The notes under the pieces: model-generated
Told to the model about the DNA's origin: nothing
The model's input: only the letters and a program-made list of their open reading frames with translations
Database searches by the model: none
Translations under genes and position numbers: made by a program
DNA from: JBDTNQ01 sp039933635
GTDB lineage: Bacteria > Acidobacteriota > Vicinamibacteria > Vicinamibacterales > SCN-69-37
Length of the DNA: 17,851 nt
Reading direction: 5' to 3'
NCBI GenBank assembly: GCA_039933635.1
Contig: JBDTNQ010000091.1
Coordinates: 1-17,851 of the forward strand
Shown: positions 7,064-15,093 of the stretch, piece by piece
How positions within the stretch are numbered: the first letter of the stretch is position 1
How the letters are laid out: each line of letters starts with the position of its first letter

Positions 7064-8458
7064 TCAGCGGCTACCGCCGGGTCGATGTGTCAGTCCAAAC
7101 GCGAGGCCGGAGCCGAACATCAGCCCCTCGAACGTGCTGACGAGGGCCCGGGTGACCGGTCTCAGACTTTCTTCGCCGAGCAACCGGCCAATGGGCGCAA
7201 GGCCGACCGAGGAGCCGTTGAACGCGGACGCGAGGGCGTCGAGGCTTGCCCCAACCAGATGACGACCCGCGAGCGTGAGGACGAGGCCGGCGAGAGCGCA
7301 CGCCAGACCGGTGGCGAGTGACGTCCAGGCGCGCGCGCCGCGGCGGGGCCCCGCGAGTCCGCCCCCAGGCGAAAGTGACGTCGAGATCGCGTAGCCGAAT
7401 CCCGCCGCGCCGCCGAGGACCAATCCTTCGATCCATCCGCCAATCGACGGGGGATGCTGTCCGAACACGCCCATGATCGCCGCGCGCACGACGAAGTGCG
7501 CGACGCCTCCCGCCAGCGCCCCGCCCAGCGCCCCGCACGCGGTCAATGCCGCGGTACGGCGCGATCGCGCCAGAGCCTCGGCGGTCGCGAGGCCCGCACC
7601 GACGCCGCCAGCGCCGACCACCCCCGCGACGGCACCGACGGCGGCAAGCGCGACCACTGTGCTGCGATCCGCCTGCGATCCCGGCGCGAGCCACAGCGCG
7701 ATGCCACCGATGATGCCGGCCGTGATGCCGGCCGCGCCTCCCCCGAGGGCGGCTGAGCCCCATCGATTGGAGATGTAGCGCGCCGCACGCCGGAAGCGCA
7801 GCGCGACGAGCGAGATCGACGATTTCCACGGCGCCGGTGACCCGATCAGCGGGACGGGACCGGCGCCTGGGACATCCCAACGCGCGTCTCTCAGAATGGC
7901 GCGTGCCTCAGCATGGCCAGGCACCGAGTCGAGCCGTTCAAGCGCCGCAGCCGTGCCCAGCGCGTGCAACTGCTCGGCCGCATCGTGGCGTTCATCGTCC
8001 GCGGCGGTCTCGAATGGCGGACGTCTCAAGAGTTTGTCGAGCAACGGCGCCATCGTGTCCGCGTCGGGCACGATGATGGGCTCGGCCTCGAGGACGACCG
8101 CGGCGAGTGGCACGACCACGAGGGGACCGTCGTCGGATTCCTCGAGCACATCGATCGCGACGAACTGATATCCGTGCCGCGAGACGGTGCGGATGAACTG
8201 GGGATCCTTCGGATCGTCGCCCAGGCACCGACGCACGGATCGCACGGCCTGACTGAGGGCGCCGTCGGAGACGACGACATCACCCCAGACGCGGTCGAAG
8301 ATTTCCTGGCGGGTGACGACGCGGTGTCGCTGCGCCACGAGGAGGACCAGCAAATCGAAGTACCGCGGAATCAGCGGCACCTCCACCTCCAGGCGGCGCA
8401 TCGTCCGGTGTGCCGGCGAGACGAGAAACGGACCGAAGCGAAAACGCGTCGCGGGCAC
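7064..8458 (-). CDS. CadC-like winged-helix regulator with polytopic glycine-rich membrane domain
   Basis: A 464-residue protein. Residues 1-102 form an OmpR/CadC-type winged helix: FRFGPFLVSPAHR strands, then PLIPRYFDLLVLLV, the helix pair VTRQEIFDRVWG and LSQAVRSVRRCLGDD, and the wing FIRTVSRHGYQFVA. A charged, helical linker follows (about 105-215). From about 235 to 458 the chain is Gly/Ala-rich with about six hydrophobic stretches, many with glycine-zipper spacing (for example AALGGGAAGITAGIIGG). It should therefore be a membrane-bound transcription factor, but classical CadC has one TM helix and a periplasmic sensor. The GTG at 8458 is the start used; AGGA lies about 10 bases upstream. 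It is 52 bases downstream of the AAC(3)-like gene and may share its transcript. Signal and targets are unknown; the CreD-like gene immediately downstream is a candidate. Confidence 0.75.
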   Translation of the reverse strand: MPATRFRFGPFLVSPAHRTMRRLEVEVPLIPRYFDLLVLLVAQRHRVVTRQEIFDRVWGDVVVSDGALSQAVRSVRRCLGDDPKDPQFIRTVSRHGYQFVAIDVLEESDDGPLVVVPLAAVVLEAEPIIVPDADTMAPLLDKLLRRPPFETAADDERHDAAEQLHALGTAAALERLDSVPGHAEARAILRDARWDVPGAGPVPLIGSPAPWKSSISLVALRFRRAARYISNRWGSAALGGGAAGITAGIIGGIALWLAPGSQADRSTVVALAAVGAVAGVVGAGGVGAGLATAEALARSRRTAALTACGALGGALAGGVAHFVVRAAIMGVFGQHPPSIGGWIEGLVLGGAAGFGYAISTSLSPGGGLAGPRRGARAWTSLATGLACALAGLVLTLAGRHLVGASLDALASAFNGSSVGLAPIGRLLGEESLRPVTRALVSTFEGLMFGSGLAFGLTHRPGGSR

Positions 8459-8510
8459 CCGACAGGGATCCTACACTGGCGGCTTGCGACGCGTCGCCGC
8501 CATCGACCCG

Positions 8511-9299
8511 CTAGAACATCCTTTCCATCCATGCCGTCGCAAACTCGACGAGATCCGCCGCGTCGATAAGCTCGGCGGTTGTACTACCAACCCCGCCCGC
8601 GCGTGCCCGTCCCTCGTCCAGGTAGGCGGACAAGATCGCCGCAAAGTAGTCGCCGGCGGGATAGTCGACAATGCCGTGTTGATCGTCGAGGCATTCGATG
8701 ACGCGAACGATCGGGCCGCGAGCGCTGGCGACGAGCCGATGCCGGCGGACGCGGCGTTTGTGCGGCACGGACGCGAGGTACTCCGCGTAGTGCAACAGCG
8801 TGACTGTGCCGAGGTCGGCGCCCAGGCGCAACACCTTGCCGCCGTTTTCAGTCAGAACATGGAGCGGTGACTTGGGACCGTAGTAGTCGTCCCACGGCAC
8901 CTCCGCCATGAGGTGACCCGCCAGCCGACCTCGACTGGCGAATCGCCCTTCAGGATGATTGGACACGACGGTGCCGGGCGTTTGGCGAAAGACCTCAGCC
9001 AGGACGCCGACCTCTGGATCAGCAGGAGCGACGAGACAGTCGAACGGGGTGGTGCCTTGGAGCAGCGCGTCGCGGTCCGCCTCCGGCCGCTCGTTGACCC
9101 ACGACATGTCGTCGCGCGCGCTGATGTTCATCAGGAGGGTGCCGCCCGGACCGACGGCCGCGTCAAGCGCTCGGATCACGCCCTTCGCACCGCCCTCGAC
9201 CGGACCAATCGCGCGTAGCGAGGCATGGACGATCAGCAGATCGCCCGGGGTGACGCCCAACCGCGTCACATCCGCCGCCAGCCCATCAGGCGTGTGCAT
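8511..9299 (-). CDS. Aminoglycoside N(3)-acetyltransferase family protein
   Basis: A 262-residue member of the Antibiotic_NAT (AAC(3)) family, of normal length. Recognisable blocks are LLIVHASLRAIGPVEGGA (21-38), HPEGRFASRGRLA (115-127), PWDDYYGPKSPLHVL (135-149) and LRLGADLGTVTLLHYAEYLA (157-176). The last block, with H170 and E173, resembles the AAC(3)-IV branch. The family transfers acetyl from acetyl-CoA to the 3-amino group of 2-deoxystreptamine aminoglycosides, but chromosomal members such as YokD have no proven drug substrate, so resistance is not implied. The ATG at 9299 has GGAG ten bases upstream (9313-9310), partly inside a small hairpin. The gene diverges from the DinB-like gene. 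Base composition matches the neighbours, so recent transfer is not suggested. Confidence 0.85.
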   Translation of the reverse strand: MHTPDGLAADVTRLGVTPGDLLIVHASLRAIGPVEGGAKGVIRALDAAVGPGGTLLMNISARDDMSWVNERPEADRDALLQGTTPFDCLVAPADPEVGVLAEVFRQTPGTVVSNHPEGRFASRGRLAGHLMAEVPWDDYYGPKSPLHVLTENGGKVLRLGADLGTVTLLHYAEYLASVPHKRRVRRHRLVASARGPIVRVIECLDDQHGIVDYPAGDYFAAILSAYLDEGRARAGGVGSTTAELIDAADLVEFATAWMERMF

Positions 9300-9309
9300 G
9301 CTACTTGAA

Positions 9310-9333
9310 CTCCGGAAGTCTTACGACTCCCGG
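9310..9333 (-). promoter_or_regulatory. Leader hairpin overlapping the Shine-Dalgarno of the AAC(3)-like gene
   Basis: In minus-strand RNA the nine bases 9333-9325 (CCGGGAGUC) pair fully with 9320-9312 (GACUUCCGG) around the loop GUAA, a GNRA tetraloop. The pairing uses one G-U wobble; the plus strand would have an A-C mismatch there, so the fold favours the AAC(3) transcript. The 3' foot of the stem holds the GG of the GGAG ribosome binding site (9313-9310), so the hairpin could hinder initiation at ATG 9299. Confidence 0.5.
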
Positions 9334-9411
9334 TTTCAATCGTACGCGTCTTGCCCCGAGCCGGTCACTCGTCATATCGTCCCGCCAGCAGCCCACGCGG
9401 CGGTGGTGCGC

Positions 9412-9906
9412 ATGATCGACCTGGATTTGTTGCTCGACTATCACTACTGGGCGCGCGACCGGTTGATTGACGCCGTCGCGCCGTTGACACCGGCTGACTA
9501 TGTAGCCGATCGCGGCAACAGCTTTCCGTCGATTCGCGATACGGTCGTGCCCCTCTACTCATCCGAGTGGGTGTGGTACTCGCGCTGGCGTGGCCAGTCG
9601 CCATCGGCACAACGGGCCGCGGCCGAATATCCGGACGTCCCGTCCGTGCGCGCGGCCTGGCTGGATCTCGAGCGTGAGGTTCGGGCGCACGTCGGGGGCC
9701 TGGACGCGGACGCGCGGGCGAGGGTATTCGACTACCACGCGTTCAGCGGCCAGCCGCTGCGCTCGGTGTTCTGGCACACGCTGCAGCACCTGGTGAATCA
9801 CGGCAGCTATCACCGCGGTCAACTGACCACGTTGTTGAGACAAATCGGCGCCGCGCCCCCGAAGAGCATGGACCTCATTGCGTTCTATCGGGAGCGCGGC
9901 CTCTGA
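9412..9906 (+). CDS. DinB-family four-helix protein
   Basis: A 164-residue DinB/YfiT-like four-helix-bundle protein. The start region LLLDYHYWARDRLI, the second-helix block RDTVVPLYSSEWVWYSRWRG and the C-terminal block HTLQHLVNHGSYHRGQLTTLLRQIG are characteristic. The family normally binds a divalent metal through three His, one in helix 2 and two in the HxxNHxxYHRGQ region. Here the helix-2 position aligns with Pro-Leu instead of His, so the first ligand seems lost. Members act in DNA-damage responses or as thiol-dependent transferases; no specific role can be given. ATG 9412 begins the conserved domain; in-frame GTGs at 9403 and 9406 are alternatives and no clear ribosome binding site is present. 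It converges with the oxidase gene, only ten bases apart. Confidence 0.83.
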   Translation: MIDLDLLLDYHYWARDRLIDAVAPLTPADYVADRGNSFPSIRDTVVPLYSSEWVWYSRWRGQSPSAQRAAAEYPDVPSVRAAWLDLEREVRAHVGGLDADARARVFDYHAFSGQPLRSVFWHTLQHLVNHGSYHRGQLTTLLRQIGAAPPKSMDLIAFYRERGL

Positions 9907-9916
9907 GATCCGCCAG

Positions 9917-11290
9917 CTATGCCGGCCGGATGTTCTGATTGACGCGAAAGAGGTTCGCCGGGTCGTAGGCCTTCTTCACCGAGGCGAGCCGCGTGTAGTT
10001 GTCACGAAAGGCCGCCTTCACGCGTTCCTGCCCTTCGTCCATCATGAAGTTCACGTACGCGCCGCCTGCGCCGTACGGATGCACCGCATCGAAGTAGTCC
10101 TTGCACCACTGCGCCACGGCGTTCTTGTTGGCAGGGTCGGGATCCACGCCGACGATCACGACTGCGAAGTTCGCATCGCGGTAGCTGAACGCCGTGTCCC
10201 CGTTGCCGGGACGATGCGCGGCGCCGTCGATCGGATAGATGTGGACCTGCGATAGCCCGGCCGGGGCCTTCGTCGCGTGCTCGAGGTGCTTCCCAATGGC
10301 CTCGGGACTGAATCCCTCGACAAAGTCCGCGCGCCAGTACCACTGCAGTCCCGGCGGCAGGAGCGGATCGAAGAGGCTCTGCAGCGCGGGGAAAGGCATG
10401 GGTCCGACGGCATCCAGCAGCGGTTTCCCCACCGTCCGCATCGGCCTCGTCACCTGTTCGGTCTTCTCGGCAGACGCCGTCGAACACCAGACGATCGCGC
10501 ACACCTTCCTGCCGTGCAGTTCCGGCGGGAACAGCGGCACGGGTGGCACGGTCAGGAACGCGAGGAAGCCACTCACGTCCTCGGGCGCATTGAGGATGAA
10601 TGTCTGGTAGGCCTGCATGACCTCCGGCGTCTGCTCAATCGGCCAGAACGTCGGACCGGCGTTCACCATCGCGACCGGGTGCAGCCGGAATAGAAACGAC
10701 GTCACGACGCCGAAGTTGCCGCCGCCGCCGCGCACCGCCCAGAACAGATCCTGATGTGACTGTTCGCTGGCCGTCACGAGTTGGCCGTCGGCCAACACGA
10801 TGTCAACCTCGAGCAGGTTGTCGATCGCCAAGCCGTACGGCCGCGTCAGATGGCCGATGCCGCCGCCGAGCGTCAGCCCCGCCACGCCCGTGCTCGACAC
10901 GGTTCCGCCTGGCGTAGCCAACCCGAACGCGTGGGTGGCATGGTCCATGTCGCCGCCCGTGCACCCAGCCTGCACGCGCACGGTCCGGGCCGCGGGATCC
11001 ACGCGAATACCCTTCATGCGCGACACGTCGATGACGAGGCCATCGTCGCACGTGCCCAGCCCGCCACCGTTGTGGCCGCCGCCGCGAATGGCCGTGAGCA
11101 TCTGGTGCTCGCGGGCGAAGTTCACCGCCGCGATCACATCCGCCTCGTCGACGCAGCGCACGATCAGCGTCGGGCGCTTGTCGATCATCGCGTTGTAGAC
11201 CTTGCGGGCCGACTCATACTCGGCGTCTCCCGGCTGCACGATGGAGCCACGGAACCTCGAGCGCAACTGATCAAGTTGAATGACTGCCAT
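9917..11290 (-). CDS. FAD-linked oxidase (berberine-bridge-enzyme-like)
   Basis: A 457-residue flavoprotein with an FAD-binding type-4 (PCMH) domain and a C-terminal BBE segment. RGGGHNGGG (residues 69-77) holds His73, the expected 8-alpha-histidyl FAD attachment site. GLTLGGGIGHLTRPYGLAIDN and FWAVRGGGGNFGVVTSF are the family FAD-binding blocks. The C-terminus YDPANLFRVNQNI is the BBE signature. The second attachment cysteine of bicovalent members is not visible: the segment before GVAGLTLGGG reads GGTVSST. Such enzymes oxidise alcohols, sugars or alkaloid-like substrates with oxygen; the substrate is unknown. The ATG at 11290 has GGGAG six bases upstream; the longer frame from 11437 crosses the upstream hairpins and is unlikely. 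No signal peptide is seen. It follows the cupin gene with 165 bases and hairpins between. Confidence 0.87.
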   Translation of the reverse strand: MAVIQLDQLRSRFRGSIVQPGDAEYESARKVYNAMIDKRPTLIVRCVDEADVIAAVNFAREHQMLTAIRGGGHNGGGLGTCDDGLVIDVSRMKGIRVDPAARTVRVQAGCTGGDMDHATHAFGLATPGGTVSSTGVAGLTLGGGIGHLTRPYGLAIDNLLEVDIVLADGQLVTASEQSHQDLFWAVRGGGGNFGVVTSFLFRLHPVAMVNAGPTFWPIEQTPEVMQAYQTFILNAPEDVSGFLAFLTVPPVPLFPPELHGRKVCAIVWCSTASAEKTEQVTRPMRTVGKPLLDAVGPMPFPALQSLFDPLLPPGLQWYWRADFVEGFSPEAIGKHLEHATKAPAGLSQVHIYPIDGAAHRPGNGDTAFSYRDANFAVVIVGVDPDPANKNAVAQWCKDYFDAVHPYGAGGAYVNFMMDEGQERVKAAFRDNYTRLASVKKAYDPANLFRVNQNIRPA

Positions 11291-11380
11291 GCACGGCTCC
11301 CTGAGAAAGTTGGAACGTCGAAGGGCGCCTGCCGATTCCAGCAGGCCGTTCAATGACGCTTCAAGGCGTCCGCCCCGAAC

Positions 11381-11430
11381 GGAGCCCCAGGCCTCCTGGC
11401 CTGGGGGCTCCCGGGAATATAGCGCCCGGG
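11381..11430 (-). terminator. Tandem hairpins after the cupin gene
   Basis: GGAGCCCCAGGCC (11381-11393) pairs with 11398-11411 around a four-base loop with one bulged base. Beside it a second small palindrome pairs CCCGGG (11410-11415) with CCCGGG (11425-11430). They lie 26 to 75 bases beyond the stop of the cupin gene. They lack a U-tract, but the first stem closely resembles the hairpin at 4835-4864, so I read them as the cupin transcript end. Confidence 0.55.
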
Positions 11431-11455
11431 ACTCCATCCAGCATGAAATGCACGC

Positions 11456-11941
11456 TCAGTGCTTCATCGCCTTCTGGGGATCCTCGGACGCGTTGACGTA
11501 GAAGATGTCGAACGGCCCCTCGAGGCTGATCTGCACCACGGTCGGCGTCGCGACCCAGCCAAAGTGATGCATGTTGGACTTGAGCGACACGAACCCGCCC
11601 GGCTCGAGCCTGGTGCTGCCCAGCCTGTCGAGCTTGTCACCCATGCCGATATTGAACGCCCCTGAGAGCACCGTCACGCGCTCGTCCATGCTGTGCCAGT
11701 GGGGCGGGATCACGTAGTTGGCGGGCAGCTTGAGACGGAGCGTCACGGGCCCCTTGGCCGACGGATTACCCTCGAGGACGCTGAGTTGTGCCCCGGCAGG
11801 CAGGAATGGCGGCGCGGGTGCGAACTGCACCTTGTCCGCCGGCACGACGGGATACGCGGATTGGGCCGCCACGGCAACCGCCGCTGTCAGACCCAGGACC
11901 GCGGACGAAAGATAGACGGCAGAACGACGTGTCAGTGTCAT
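11456..11941 (-). CDS. Exported cupin-domain protein
   Basis: A 161-residue protein. The N-terminus MTLTRRSAVYLSSAVLGLTA with cleavage near AVAAQS is a signal peptide, so the protein is exported. The cupin barrel shows motif 1 as PPHWHSMDERVTVLSG (H81, H83, E87) and motif 2 around NMHHFGW (H125/H126), the usual metal ligands. Small cupins bind a metal and may act as dioxygenases, isomerases or binding proteins; nothing here chooses between them. I chose ATG 11941 over ATG 11947 because GAGGAG is seven bases before the former and practically touches the latter. It starts 42 bases after the stop of the SARP-type regulator gene on the same strand, so the two are probably co-transcribed. A hairpin pair follows. 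Confidence 0.8.
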   Translation of the reverse strand: MTLTRRSAVYLSSAVLGLTAAVAVAAQSAYPVVPADKVQFAPAPPFLPAGAQLSVLEGNPSAKGPVTLRLKLPANYVIPPHWHSMDERVTVLSGAFNIGMGDKLDRLGSTRLEPGGFVSLKSNMHHFGWVATPTVVQISLEGPFDIFYVNASEDPQKAMKH

Positions 11942-11983
11942 AAGCATTCTCCTCAGGGGGAGAGCCTATGAAGCGGCCCGTTC

Positions 11984-14900
11984 TCAAAGCGTTCGCGAAA
12001 GCGTTCGGGCCGATTCGAGGATCCGGCGCTCCAGTCCGCGGCTCTTCTGCGCACGCGCCAGGTCCAACGCCATCTGACGTGTGCGGGCGCGGCCCGGTTC
12101 GGGCTCCAGTTCACTCTTCTGCTGGTACAAGGCGGGCAGCCACCAGCTGTCTGCCCGCGTGACGGCCATCGCGATGGCCGCGTCGAGGATGGACGCGCTG
12201 CGATCGACGTGGCCAGCCCGCCGGCAGGTCTCCGCGAGCAGCGACATGTAGTACGGCCTCCGGGCCTGGGCCCGTCGCGCATCGAGGCGCTCGAGAGCGG
12301 CTTCAATGATCGCGATGCCTTCGACGGGCCGCTCCACCCCGCGCGCCCAGCCGATGAGGACATCCGCCCAGTCACCGTAGTAGACGAAGTCGTAGCGCCC
12401 GCACAGCGCCACGACCTGCTCGGCGCACTCGAGCATCCGAGCGCTGTCGCCGCGCAGTTGGTGCAGCAGCCCGGCATAGGCCAGCGCCAGCGTCTGGCTG
12501 TACACATGCTCGAGGCGACGCGCCAGGGCAATGGCCTGGTCGGAATGCGACAGCGCCTCGACGTCCTCGCCAAGCAGCCACAGCGTGTGGGAATACCAGG
12601 CGTGGACGAACACACCGAGATCCGACCCCAGTGCCGACCGTTGTGGATGCCGCTCGTCGTACGCGGCCAGTGCCGCCTCGAAGTGATCGCGGGAGCGCTC
12701 GAGTTCAGCCGCGCTCGACAGTAAACCTCCCATCGCGTGGTGCGCCTCGCAACGGCACGACGGATCCGAGGCACTGCGCGTGAGCGCCTGCTCGGCCGCC
12801 TCTCGCGTGCCCTTCACATCGCCGAGCATGAAGCGGTGGGTGAACGCCACCCAGAGCCAGCGCACGGGCACGTCGCCACGATCGTCAGCGTGCAGCGCGA
12901 ACACACGATCGAGGTTCGTCTCGATTTCCACGGCCGCATAGCCGCGCGCGGGATTCAATGCCGCCGTCAGGCTGGACCGCAGCGCCAGCTCACGCACATT
13001 GCGATCGCGGTCCGCCGGCAGCAATTCGAGCAGCGAGAGCGCGTCGGTCAGGCACCTGATGGCCTCTTCGTTCGCCGACACGCGCACGGCTACGGCCGCG
13101 GCGCGTTCGAGAAACGGAACCGCGCGCGCGGGCTGACCGCCGCGCGCCAGATGCATGGCGATGGACGCGCTGACGTCGTCCAGGTCCGCGCCACACAGTA
13201 ACTCCATGCCCTGCGCGATGCGGCGGTGAATGAGTCGCGCGCGTGCCGGGCCGATGCCGCCGTAGGCCACCTCGCGGATGCGATCGTGACTGAAATCCCA
13301 CCGCTGATCGGCCTGCGCGCGGACGATGTGACGGCGCCAGAGTTCGTCGAGCGCGCGGATGAGCGCGTCCTCTTCGAGATCGCTGGCGTGGGCGAGGATG
13401 TCGAAACGGAAATCACGCCCGACGGCCGCCGCGACTTCGGCGGCGGCGCGTGCCTCGTCCGACAACAGCGCGAGCCGCGCCGCCACGACCGCCTGAACGC
13501 GTGGCAGGGCTCGGTTGTCGCTCGTGCCCGATCCGCCGCTGAGTTCCATTCGCCCGCGTTCGACGATGAACAGCGGATGGCCTTCGGTTTCGTCGAACGT
13601 CCGCACCAACGCGGCTTCGTCCAACGGATGTTCAACGACGGCTCCGGCCAGTTCCGCTGTCGCTGCCTGATCGAGGCGGCCCAAGGCAATCACCGTCAGC
13701 CCATCGTCGCGCTCCCGATGCGTCAGCATGCGGCCGAGCGGGCGATTGTCCTGCTCCTCCTCGGCGCGTGCGGTGCCGACCACGAGGCAACGTGAACCGG
13801 CGCCCGATCGCAGGAAATATTGCAGCCACTCGATGGTGTCGGCGTCGGCCCACTGCAGGTCGTCGAGGATCAGGACGAGCGGCGCCGCGGATCGCAAAGC
13901 CTGGGCGAGCGACTCGAAGAAGCGCAACCGCTGCCAGCTTTCGAGCTGGGGGGCCGGCGCCGGCACGTCCGGACGCGCGGCGATCAGCTCGGGACGCAAA
14001 CGCGCGACGTCGCTCAGGCACGACGGATCGAGCTTCATCAACGCGGGTTGCAGGACGCCCGTGCTCAGCCACGCGGCAATCGGTGCGTACGCCAGGCGGC
14101 CCTCGCCCGGATAGCAGCGTGAGGCCACCACGTTGATGTGTTGCAGGCCGCACCAATCGGCCAATTCCTCGGCGAGTCTCGACTTGCCGATCCCGGCCTC
14201 CCCGCGGATCAGGACCAGTCGCGAGTGTCCCGCGTTGGCGTCATGCCACGCAGTGAGCAACGTGCGCCATTCGCCATGACGGCCGACGAGCGGGTACATG
14301 GTGGCGCGAGGGGAGGTCGGGACCGAGGCCGGCGTGGCGGCGTCCAAATCCAGGATCTCGCGATAGGTCATGCGGGTCGCCGCGCTTGGCGCGATCCCCA
14401 GATCCTTCTTCAAGAGCGCCGCGCACTGTTGATAGAGGTGCAGCGCGGTCGCTCGATCCCCGCGACGCGCATGACACCGCATGAGCGCACACCAGGTCCG
14501 CTCGTCGAGCGGATCCAGGCGGCAGAGGTGCTGGGCGTGCTCGATCGCGTCGCCAAACGCGTGGTCGCGCTCGAGGAGATCCACCAGGCGCGCCAGCACC
14601 TTGCGCGCGCGCTGCCGGAGACGTTCGCGATCCGCGTCGATCCACTCGCCCGTGCAGTCGGGCAGCACGTCGCCCCGGTAGATCCGTGCCGCATCGGTCA
14701 GGGCTGCGCGGTCTTCGGCAAGGCCGCGATCGGCGGCGGCTTCGAAGGCCACGACATCGACCTCCCCGCCTTTTGTGTCCCACGCCAGCGTGCGGGATTC
14801 GGCGGACACGCGGGCATCCAGTTCCGGCCACCCCTCGCGCAGGTGGTGAAGCTCGCGGCGAAGGTTCGTCAGCGCCTGGGCGTCGCTTGATTCAGGCCAC

Positions 14901-15070
14901 AGCGCAGCCGCCACGCGCTGACGCGGAACTGGGGCCAGGCGTCCGTGGAGGATGAGGAAGGCGAGTAACTCCTGCTGTCGAGCGGTCGGAAGCCGCGCAG
15001 ATGCATCCCCATCCCGGGCGACACGGAAACCGCCCAGCAAATCGATGCGCGCCACGTGCCGACCGGTCAC
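11984..15070 (-). CDS. SARP-type regulator with BTAD, AAA ATPase and TPR domains
   Basis: A 1028-residue transcriptional regulator. Residues 8-100 form an OmpR-like winged helix (RIDLLGGFRVARDG, then RVAAALWP and NLRRELHHLR). About 105-240 is the bacterial transcriptional activator domain (EVDVVAFEAA, YRGDVLPD, ALHLYQQCAALLKKDLGIAPS). About 260-500 is a STAND/AAA ATPase with Walker A GEAGIGKS (290-297) and Walker B LVLILDDLQWAD (398-409). The rest, rich in Ala/Leu helices, is TPR-like. There is no C-terminal LuxR helix-turn-helix. AfsR-like proteins of this layout activate secondary-metabolite or catabolic genes after a signal on the TPR/ATPase part. The GTG at 15070 has no ribosome binding site; GTG 15055, giving MARIDLLGGF, is equally plausible. 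The cupin and oxidase genes downstream are likely targets. Confidence 0.88.
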   Translation of the reverse strand: MTGRHVARIDLLGGFRVARDGDASARLPTARQQELLAFLILHGRLAPVPRQRVAAALWPESSDAQALTNLRRELHHLREGWPELDARVSAESRTLAWDTKGGEVDVVAFEAAADRGLAEDRAALTDAARIYRGDVLPDCTGEWIDADRERLRQRARKVLARLVDLLERDHAFGDAIEHAQHLCRLDPLDERTWCALMRCHARRGDRATALHLYQQCAALLKKDLGIAPSAATRMTYREILDLDAATPASVPTSPRATMYPLVGRHGEWRTLLTAWHDANAGHSRLVLIRGEAGIGKSRLAEELADWCGLQHINVVASRCYPGEGRLAYAPIAAWLSTGVLQPALMKLDPSCLSDVARLRPELIAARPDVPAPAPQLESWQRLRFFESLAQALRSAAPLVLILDDLQWADADTIEWLQYFLRSGAGSRCLVVGTARAEEEQDNRPLGRMLTHRERDDGLTVIALGRLDQAATAELAGAVVEHPLDEAALVRTFDETEGHPLFIVERGRMELSGGSGTSDNRALPRVQAVVAARLALLSDEARAAAEVAAAVGRDFRFDILAHASDLEEDALIRALDELWRRHIVRAQADQRWDFSHDRIREVAYGGIGPARARLIHRRIAQGMELLCGADLDDVSASIAMHLARGGQPARAVPFLERAAAVAVRVSANEEAIRCLTDALSLLELLPADRDRNVRELALRSSLTAALNPARGYAAVEIETNLDRVFALHADDRGDVPVRWLWVAFTHRFMLGDVKGTREAAEQALTRSASDPSCRCEAHHAMGGLLSSAAELERSRDHFEAALAAYDERHPQRSALGSDLGVFVHAWYSHTLWLLGEDVEALSHSDQAIALARRLEHVYSQTLALAYAGLLHQLRGDSARMLECAEQVVALCGRYDFVYYGDWADVLIGWARGVERPVEGIAIIEAALERLDARRAQARRPYYMSLLAETCRRAGHVDRSASILDAAIAMAVTRADSWWLPALYQQKSELEPEPGRARTRQMALDLARAQKSRGLERRILESARTLSRTL

Positions 15071-15093
15071 GGTGAAAGATTACACGCCCCTTG

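Noticed and set aside
8511..9299. Acquired antibiotic resistance gene
   Set aside because: Composition matches the surroundings, no mobile element is near, and many chromosomal AAC(3)-family proteins have no shown drug activity.
8959..9411. N-terminal extension of the DinB-like protein
   Set aside because: It is antisense to the AAC(3)-like gene and includes the leader hairpin; the DinB domain starts at 9412.
11291..11437. N-terminal extension of the FAD-linked oxidase to 11437
   Set aside because: It crosses two hairpins, has no family similarity, and the ATG at 11290 has a good GGGAG site.
11942..11961. CTCC…GGAG mini-hairpin over the cupin ribosome binding site
   Set aside because: Only four base pairs; too weak to claim as a regulatory fold.
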